DNA of 64,000 nucleotides from positions 186,001-250,000 of the forward strand of contig CAVQGM010000002.1 of assembly GCA_963712065.1 (NCBI GenBank). Direction: 5' to 3'. How positions within the stretch are numbered: position 1 is the stretch's first letter; each line of letters begins with the position of its first letter. Position numbers and translations under genes: made by a program. Under the pieces are notes generated by a model that was not told where the DNA came from, did no database searches, and saw nothing but the letters and a program-made list of their open reading frames with translations. Positions 43,401-49,743 of the stretch are shown in pieces. The DNA comes from CAVQGM01 sp963712065. Its GTDB lineage: Bacteria > Actinomycetota > Acidimicrobiia > Acidimicrobiales > Acidimicrobilacustridaceae.

Positions 43401-43577
43401 GCCGCCAACCTACTCCGGCGTCCAGCACGGCGACGTGGAGCCACGCCACCAGCGCCGCACCGTGCAGGCAGTCGACTGGTCCGTCGCCAATCGTGTCCGT
43501 CGCAGCGCACTGGGGGCGGCTGAGCTCTTGATCGTCCTGGTTCGAGCGATGATCAGGCCGTGGCCAGGTGCGTGTGC

Positions 43578-43909
43578 ACCACCCCTGTCTCGGCCGGGTT
43601 TGGATCCCCGCCCGCCTGAACTCGCGAGCGAGGGTTCTCGCATCGACGTGGAACCGGACCGCGACGACCCTCAGCGACTGGCCCGCCTCGTAGTACTTCG
43701 TGGCCTCGCGGACCGAGCTGTCGGTCATCTTCCGTACGGACTTCCGGCGCTCGATGCCGCGGCGGTCGAGGCGGCTGATGATGGTGGTGCCGTTTTCGTG
43801 GGACTTCTCGGCCAGTGAGTCGATCGACGACCCCGCCACGTAGTCCCGCACGAGGGCGTTGACGGTCGCCTCAGACAGCCGCCGTTGCACAGGGTTTGAC
43901 AGCCGTCCC
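43578..43909 (-). CDS. tandem helix-turn-helix protein, copy 6 of the dispersed family
   Basis: First motif VAGSSIDSLAEKSHENGTTI (altered, HEN in place of the usual GVN), linker RRKSVRKMTDSSVREATKYY, second motif EAGQSLRVVAVRFHVDARTL and REFRRAGIQTRPRQGW. The normal stop is gone and the frame reads on to 43351. Upstream there is one hybrid repeat instead of two, giving YVDLWGRLSNPVQRRLS, so the 141-bp interval has been lost. Probably decaying. Confidence 0.5.
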
Positions 43910-43919
43910 CAAAGGTCCA
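43892..43919 (+). repeat. hybrid 18-bp repeat (A-type left flank, B-type right flank)
   Basis: GGGTTTGACAGCCGTCCC. The left flank TTGCACA is A-type and the right flank AGGTCCAC is B-type, as expected if the two copies of a pair recombined. No hairpin follows. Confidence 0.75.
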
Positions 43920-44172
43920 CGTAGGTCGAGCTGGTCTTCTTCGTCGGTCCGGCGTCTCGATCCAGGCAGCTGGCGAAGAGACACCGGACTCCGATCCGGG
44001 TCGCCGGCCGCCTCCGCGCCAACCCGAACGTCGCGATGACCGTCTACGGCGGACGGCTGCTCGCGCGGGCGACGGCGTGTGGCGCGGTCCAGCTCCGAGC
44101 AGCCCCACTTCGACGTCAGCGGGCGCCGATCGAGGACGTCCGCGGCCCCGGCGCTCGGGGCGATCGGGGTCG

Positions 44173-44535
44173 TCAGATCTCCGGTGAAGCGGGCCGTTCT
44201 GCGGGGTCCTTGTTGATCGGCGCGGTCCACTGCTCGCCGGGGAGGCTGGTGCCGAGGACGACCCGGTACGAAGGGCCGGCCAGGTTGCGGTGCAGCCAGC
44301 CGGCCGGGGCCTCGAGGCGGCACCCGGGACCCACGTCGGTCACGTTCCCGTGCTCGTCGGCGAAGCTGCCGGTTCCGGAGATCACGAAGCTGACCGAGTC
44401 GAACTCGTGCCAGTGCAGCGGTTCGTCCTCCTGCAGGTCCTGGTCGAAGGCCAGGCCGTGGAGGCCCAGCTCGGCGACCTGCGCCAGCGCCTCTTCCTCG
44501 GTGATCGGCGTGCCCGTCTCGAACAGGTAGTCCAT
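44173..44535 (-). CDS. cupin domain protein
   Basis: 120 aa single-domain cupin. Motif 1 is PLHWHEFDSVSFVISGTGSF, with the first His pair and Glu as metal ligands; motif 2 is PGCRLEAPAGWLHRN with the last His. ATG 44535 has AAGGAG upstream. Small cupins bind a metal and may be isomerases, dioxygenases or sensors; no more specific call is justified. Divergent from the large cyclase/NB-ARC regulator. The 43910-44172 stretch on its 3' side holds no recognisable gene. Confidence 0.7.
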   Translation of the reverse strand: MDYLFETGTPITEEEALAQVAELGLHGLAFDQDLQEDEPLHWHEFDSVSFVISGTGSFADEHGNVTDVGPGCRLEAPAGWLHRNLAGPSYRVVLGTSLPGEQWTAPINKDPAERPASPEI

Positions 44536-44652
44536 GGTCGACCGTGCTCCTTCGCTGGAGATCAGAGCCACCGTACCTCGCGAGGTCGACGTGCATCGCT
44601 CGGCGAACGCGTCCGAGAGTGACGCCGGTCTGCTGTGCGACACTCTCGGCTC

Positions 44653-47331
44653 ATGGCGGGTGACGAGCACGGAGATCCGAGGCCGACCGGCACCGTCACG
44701 TTCCTGTTCACCGACGTCGAGGGCTCGACGCGGTCGTGGGCGGCGGACAAGGAGGCGATGTCAGCCTCGTTGTCGGTGCACGACGCGCGGTTGCGCTCGG
44801 CGATCGAGTCGAACGGCGGCTACGTGTTCACGACCGCCGGCGACTCGTTCGCGGCGGCGTTCCCGCGACCGACCGACGCGTTGCGCGCCGCGACCGATGC
44901 CCAGCGTGCCCTCGCTGATGCCGAATGGCCCGGGCCGGAGTTGAAGGTGCGCATGGGCCTGCACCTGGGAGAGGCGGAGGAGCGAGGGGGTGACTACTTC
45001 GGCCCGGTCGTGAACACGGCCGCCCGTGTCGAGGCCGCGGGCCACGGACGGCAGGTGCTCATCACCGAGGCCGTGCGGCTCGCCGCCGGCATCACCGACG
45101 TCACGGACCTGGGCTCGCACCGGCTGCGCGACGTCGCTGAACCGGTTCGCCTGTTCCAGTTGGGCGAGGGGGCGTTCCCGCCGCTGCGAGTCGTCGACCC
45201 GGGGCTGTCGAACCTCCCGGCCCGCCCGACGCGCCTCATCGGCCGGGACGACGAGGTGCTCAGAGTCCGTCAGCTGCTCGGCGAGCACCGGCTGGTCACG
45301 ATCACGGCGGTGGGTGGTGTGGGCAAGACGCGATTGGCGATCGCGATCGGCGAGTCCGAGCTCGCGCATCGTGTCGGCGGTGTGTGGTTCGCCGATCTCA
45401 CCACGGTCGTGAACGGCTCGGACGTGCCGACGGCCATCGCCAACGCCGTCGGCCTGAGCCTGGGCCCGGGGGACGCGATCGATCAGGTGATCCGTTACCT
45501 CGCGGACAAGCCGGCGCTCGTGATCCTCGACAACTGCGAGCACGTCATCGATGACTGTGCGGAGTTCTCCGAGCGGTTCCTCGCCCTGCACGGTCCTGCC
45601 GTCGTGCTCGCCACCAGCCGCGAAGCCCTCGACGTCGAAGGCGAGCGTTGCGTGGTGCTCGGGTCGCTTCCGAGCGATGCGCCCGACTCGCCCGCCGTTC
45701 GCCTGTTCGTCGATCGCGCCGGCGCGCTCGATCCGAGCTTCGAGGTGGCTGACGATGCGGCGACGATCTCGGCCATCTGCGGCCGGCTCGACGGCATGCC
45801 CCTCGCCATCGAGCTCGCCGCGGCGCGGATCACGGTGATGACCGCGCCTGAGCTCCTCGTCGGCCTCGACGACCGGTTCCAGCTGTTGGCGGGCGGTCGT
45901 CGCCGTCAACGCCAGCGAACGCTCGAGGCGATGCTGGATTGGAGCTATGACCTGCTCGAACCCGCCGAGCAGGAGGTGTTCCGGGCGCTCGGTGTGTTCG
46001 TCGACGGGTTCGACCTCGACGCTGCGGCTGCGGCCGCTTCCTTGGATCGAGCCAGGGCGATGACCGTCGTCGAAGCGCTGGTCGCGAAGTCCCTGGTGGT
46101 GCGCGCCGAGGGTGGCGACACGGCCCGGTTCGGGTTGCTCGAGACGGTGAAGGCCTATGCCGAGGATCGCCTCGTCGATGCCGGTGAGGCGGCGGCCGTC
46201 CGCAACCGCCACCTCGAGCACTTCCGAGGGCTGGCCATGGCGCACGGCCGCTCTCCGCTCGGCTACCTGAGCGTGGGGATCCGGCTCCGCCATGACACGA
46301 GCAACGTCGTCGGAGCCTTCGAATGGGCGTCGGGCTCCGAGCAGTGGACCGCGGGCGGCGAGCTGCTCGCCGGGAGCACGATGGCGTTCTTCGTCGCCGT
46401 CCAGATGAGCGAGTACCGAGCGCTGGCGGACCGGGCCTTGCTGGGCCTGGCGTCGACCGATCCGGAACTGGCCGGGTACGTGCGGTCACAGAACCTGTTC
46501 GCCCTCGGCATGCACCAGGACTGGCCCGCCTTCTTGCCGATGGCGCGGGAGCTCACGACCGCACCGACCGCAGTGCTGCGCTCGACCGGGTGGGCGATGC
46601 TCGCGTGGCTGGCCGCGTTCACCGACGCCGAGGTCTCTCGGAAGTTCCTGGCACGGGCCCAGGCCGAGTACGACGATCTCGATGCCCTCGCCATGGAGCG
46701 AGAAGCCGGGGTGCCGTTCGCCACGATGCGGTGGGCGGCCGCGACCGTCGCGCTCCACGACGGCGACTACCGCGCCGCGTCGGAGTACTCGCAACCCGTG
46801 GTCGACACCACTGATCGAGCTGCCTGGACCTACCTGACCCTCGAGCACTCGTCGATCGTCGCCGTGTGTCAGGTCCTCCTCGGCACGCCGGCCCGAGCGC
46901 TGGACACGGTCGCCGAGCGTGACCACTACGCGCTCGACTTCTTCGACGGAGCCGAGATCACCTCCCTCGCGCACCTCGCGCTCGACGAGCTCGACCGGGC
47001 GCGCCAGACGATCAGGACCCATGCCACGCGTGCCGCGACCGGCCGGGTCATCTCCGAATCCGACGACAGCCTCGTGCTCCTGGCCGCGCTGGCCCACTGC
47101 GAGGGCGATGACGAGGTTGCGCGGGAGTTGCTGTCGAGCACCGGGTTGGAGCGGCAGCCGTCGACCATCGCCTACGCCGGGGACCTCGCGAAGCGGCTCG
47201 GCATGTCGGAGGACCTCGACGAGCAGCGGCGGCGAGTCCGGGTGTTCCTCGACGAGCAGGCGCTCCTCGACGTGTCGCAGCGCTCACTCGCGGCGCTGCG
47301 GTCCGAGCTGCATCGCCGCGGGTGGAGCTAG
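44653..47331 (+). CDS. adenylate cyclase/NB-ARC ATPase regulator (LuxR-like sensor without HTH)
   Basis: 892 aa. A class III cyclase domain (about 10-180) opens TGTVTFLFTDVEGSTRSWAA with the first metal Asp and has YVFTTAGDSFAAAFPRPTDA and FGPVVNTAARVEAAGHGRQV. The NB-ARC-type ATPase (about 195-480) has Walker A GGVGKT at 221-226, Walker B-like LVILDNCEH and ATSREALDVEGE. The last 400 residues are helical TPR-like. Such proteins are known in actinobacteria as transcriptional or signalling STAND ATPases; no DNA-binding domain is seen. ATG 44653 is chosen over GTG 44635, without strong evidence. Confidence 0.85.
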   Translation: MAGDEHGDPRPTGTVTFLFTDVEGSTRSWAADKEAMSASLSVHDARLRSAIESNGGYVFTTAGDSFAAAFPRPTDALRAATDAQRALADAEWPGPELKVRMGLHLGEAEERGGDYFGPVVNTAARVEAAGHGRQVLITEAVRLAAGITDVTDLGSHRLRDVAEPVRLFQLGEGAFPPLRVVDPGLSNLPARPTRLIGRDDEVLRVRQLLGEHRLVTITAVGGVGKTRLAIAIGESELAHRVGGVWFADLTTVVNGSDVPTAIANAVGLSLGPGDAIDQVIRYLADKPALVILDNCEHVIDDCAEFSERFLALHGPAVVLATSREALDVEGERCVVLGSLPSDAPDSPAVRLFVDRAGALDPSFEVADDAATISAICGRLDGMPLAIELAAARITVMTAPELLVGLDDRFQLLAGGRRRQRQRTLEAMLDWSYDLLEPAEQEVFRALGVFVDGFDLDAAAAAASLDRARAMTVVEALVAKSLVVRAEGGDTARFGLLETVKAYAEDRLVDAGEAAAVRNRHLEHFRGLAMAHGRSPLGYLSVGIRLRHDTSNVVGAFEWASGSEQWTAGGELLAGSTMAFFVAVQMSEYRALADRALLGLASTDPELAGYVRSQNLFALGMHQDWPAFLPMARELTTAPTAVLRSTGWAMLAWLAAFTDAEVSRKFLARAQAEYDDLDALAMEREAGVPFATMRWAAATVALHDGDYRAASEYSQPVVDTTDRAAWTYLTLEHSSIVAVCQVLLGTPARALDTVAERDHYALDFFDGAEITSLAHLALDELDRARQTIRTHATRAATGRVISESDDSLVLLAALAHCEGDDEVARELLSSTGLERQPSTIAYAGDLAKRLGMSEDLDEQRRRVRVFLDEQALLDVSQRSLAALRSELHRRGWS

Positions 47332-47365
47332 GTGTCGGGCACGTGTTCCATGCCCGGATCGAACG

Positions 47366-47388
47366 CCGCCCCGGGTGCTGCGGGGCGG
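47366..47388 (+). terminator. hairpin between convergent genes
   Basis: CCGCCCCG pairs with CGGGGCGG (8 bp, 7-nt loop) between the stop at 47331 and the stop of the SDR gene at 47411. Confidence 0.5.
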
Positions 47389-47410
47389 TCGGTCCCTCGT
47401 CCTGGTCGAC

Positions 47411-48259
47411 TCAACGGTAGTCGCCGGGATCGGGGAGGCGGCCGGCCGCGAGCTGGTCGGTCCTCGGCCCCAGGGCGTCGACGTGGTGCGGGTGGGTGAG
47501 CACGAGGAACCGCTCGGCCCGGATGGCGTCGACGACCTGACCGGCGACGTCGGAGGCCTCGATGCCCTCTTCGAGGTACTGGGTGAGGACCTCGTTGGCG
47601 AAGGCGGCGTCTTCGGTGAAGGTGGCGGCCAACTCCGCCGGCCGGGTCTCCAGCGACTGGGCCGCCAGGTTCGTGCGCACCATCCCCGGGCACAGCGCGG
47701 TCACCTTGAGTGCCGACCCCACTGCGGCCAGGTCCAGGGCCAGGCTCTCGGTGGCGGCCAGCGCGGCGAACTTCGAGATGCCGTAGGGCCCGCTGAACGG
47801 GCTCGCCAGTAGGCCGGCGACCGAGCACGTGTTCACGATGTGGCCTTCGGTGCCCTGCAGCAACATGCGGGGGACGAAGGCCCGGATGCCGTGGAGGATG
47901 CCCCACACGTTCACGCCGAGCACGAACTCGAGATCGGCGGCTGGGCGCTCCCAGAGGAGGCCACCGACGAACACCCCGGCGTTGTTGCCGAGCACGTCGA
48001 CCTGACCCCAGGTGGCGAAGACGTCGTCGGCCAATGCCTCGACCTCGTCCCCGCGGCGCACGTCGCACCGGTGGGTGAGCATCGTGTCGGCTCCGGCTCC
48101 GGCGGCGACCAGCGACGCCTCGGCCTGGGCCAGCGCGCCATCGTCGACGTCAGCCAGCGCGACGCGCATCCCCTCCGCCGACAGGCGGGTGGCGAGGGCG
48201 AGGCCGATGCCGCTGCCTGCCCCGGTGACGACGGCGACCTTGCCGTCGAGCTGCTGCAT
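47411..48259 (-). CDS. short-chain dehydrogenase/reductase
   Basis: 282 aa classical SDR. Nucleotide-binding TGAGSGIG at residues about 12-19, NNAG at about 91-94, catalytic Ser in NTCSVAG and YGISK (Tyr-x-x-x-Lys), and PGMVRT after the core. GGAGGAGG precedes the ATG at 48259. Substrate unknown. Divergent from the P450 gene, with a 263-bp intergenic region that may serve both, which would suit a shared hydroxylation and oxidation step. Confidence 0.9.
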   Translation of the reverse strand: MQQLDGKVAVVTGAGSGIGLALATRLSAEGMRVALADVDDGALAQAEASLVAAGAGADTMLTHRCDVRRGDEVEALADDVFATWGQVDVLGNNAGVFVGGLLWERPAADLEFVLGVNVWGILHGIRAFVPRMLLQGTEGHIVNTCSVAGLLASPFSGPYGISKFAALAATESLALDLAAVGSALKVTALCPGMVRTNLAAQSLETRPAELAATFTEDAAFANEVLTQYLEEGIEASDVAGQVVDAIRAERFLVLTHPHHVDALGPRTDQLAAGRLPDPGDYR

Positions 48260-48522
48260 CGAGGTCCTCCTCCGGTGGTGCGCTCGGGTGGGACGGACGC
48301 GGGCGGGGTTCGTCCCCCGATCGTCTCGTCCGACCGGGCGGAGCCTAGGTGGTCGTCGTCGGAACCGCAGGGTGGGCTTGCGCCGGCAGGGCCCCACCTC
48401 CCCCGGCATCCCCACCGAGGGCGCCGATCGGGTCGGAGTCACCCGGCTCGTCGAGGCGCGGATCGTCGGGCGGGCGTGACCGGACGGGTAGCGTCGGAGT
48501 CGGCGCACCGGGGGGAACGGGT

Positions 48523-49692
48523 TTGGCACTTCCATCGATCGATGTCGACTTCGCCACGGCAGCAGTCCCGGGGGAGGCGCTGCACGACGTGCTTCGCCGG
48601 GCTCGCGAGGCCGGACCGGTGGTCGGGGCGCGGTTCGCGGGCATGCCCGCCTACCTCCTCACCCGGTACGAGGCGCTTCGCGGCTTCTTCGGCGCCCAGG
48701 AGCAGTTCCCCGGGGAGGTCGCCTATCAGTTCACCACCCGGCCGAACATCGGTAGCACCTTCATCGACATGGCGGAGCCCGACCACACGACCTATCGACA
48801 GCTCGCCATGCCGGCGTTCCGCTCTCGCGCCGTCAGCCGGTTCATCGACGCCGAGCTCACCCCCCTCGCCGACGAGGTGCTCGACCGGCTCGTCCCCCGC
48901 GGGGAGGGTGACCTCGCCACCGACTTCGCCCAGGTGCTCCCGTTCTGGGCGATCAGCCGCAAGTTGGGGTTGCCCCGGGGGTCCGAGGAACGGCAGCGGG
49001 TCTGGGCCCTGGCGATGCTCAGCTACCCCGCCGACCCGGATGGGGCGCTGCGGGCGGCGGCGGAGGTGACCGAGTTCCTCCTGCCGGCCCTCGCGGCCCG
49101 GCGCGCCGAGCCGGCCGACGACGTCATCTCGCGACTCGTCGTCGGCGACTACCACGGCGTGCGGCTGACCGACGAGGAGATCGCGTCCCACGTCCGCCTG
49201 CTCTACGCGGTGGGGGCCACGACGACCTCCGACGGCCTGAGCACCCTGCTGTGGCGGGTGGTCACCGAGCCTGGCCTCCTCGACCGGGCCCGCGCCGAGC
49301 CCGGGCTCCTGCCCCGCATCGTGCACGAGTCGCTGCGACTGGAGCCCCCGGTGTCGGTCCTCCCGCGGATCGCGCCCGACGGCGGCGAGGTCGCCGGAGT
49401 CGAGTTGCCGCCCATGGCGCTGGTGCTGTGCGGCATCGCGTCGGCCAACCGGGACGCCGACGTGTTCTCCGACCCGGATCGCTTCGACCCCGACCGGGCC
49501 GAGAGCGAGATCCTCACGTTCGGGTTCGGGGCGAAGTTCTGCCCCGGCTCGCACCTCGCTCGCCAGCAGCTGGTCGCCGCCCTCGACGCGGTCGCGCACC
49601 GGCTGCCCGCCCTCCACGCCGTCGAGGTCGGCGAGCCGGTGAACGCCGTGCTCCGGCGCGTCGAGCGGCTCCGGGTCACCTGGTCCCGTTGA
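48523..49692 (+). CDS. cytochrome P450
   Basis: 389 aa. Heme-ligand loop FGFGAKFCPGSHLA with Cys340, the K-helix motif ESLR in HESLRLEPP and the I-helix AVGATTTSDGLSTL that holds the oxygen-activation Thr. No membrane anchor, as usual for actinobacterial P450s. Start TTG 48523 is chosen because GGGGGGAACGG lies just before it and the protein then begins at the normal family position; no better in-frame start is near. A ferredoxin partner is not adjacent. Confidence 0.85.
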   Translation: MALPSIDVDFATAAVPGEALHDVLRRAREAGPVVGARFAGMPAYLLTRYEALRGFFGAQEQFPGEVAYQFTTRPNIGSTFIDMAEPDHTTYRQLAMPAFRSRAVSRFIDAELTPLADEVLDRLVPRGEGDLATDFAQVLPFWAISRKLGLPRGSEERQRVWALAMLSYPADPDGALRAAAEVTEFLLPALAARRAEPADDVISRLVVGDYHGVRLTDEEIASHVRLLYAVGATTTSDGLSTLLWRVVTEPGLLDRARAEPGLLPRIVHESLRLEPPVSVLPRIAPDGGEVAGVELPPMALVLCGIASANRDADVFSDPDRFDPDRAESEILTFGFGAKFCPGSHLARQQLVAALDAVAHRLPALHAVEVGEPVNAVLRRVERLRVTWSR

Positions 49693-49722
49693 TCCGGGCG
49701 GCCGGCCGGCGCCTCGCTCCGC

Positions 49723-49740
49723 CGCGGCCGCGAGGCCGCG
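49723..49740 (+). terminator. hairpin between P450 and GH31 genes
   Basis: CGCGGCC and GGCCGCG around GCGA (7-bp stem, extendable by one pair). The two genes converge here. Confidence 0.45.
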
Positions 49741-49743
49741 GGC

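Noticed and set aside
9543..43919. CRISPR array made of the 18-bp repeats
   Set aside because: Repeats are dispersed over 34 kb or paired at 141 bp, there is no regular spacer series and no cas gene.
9683..43919. Classical integron with attC sites
   Set aside because: The hairpin arms do not contain the GTTRRRY / RYYYAAC core sites, and no tyrosine integron integrase is in the window. The resemblance is in layout only.
43910..44172. Plus-strand reading frame starting RVAGRLRANPNVAMTVYGG
   Set aside because: Short, no start or family, and flanked by spacers; protein-like text of this length arises by chance in GC-rich DNA.
47411..49692. Biosynthetic gene cluster around P450 and SDR
   Set aside because: No core synthase (PKS, NRPS, terpene or RiPP) is nearby; the pair is more likely catabolic or tailoring in an unrelated pathway.
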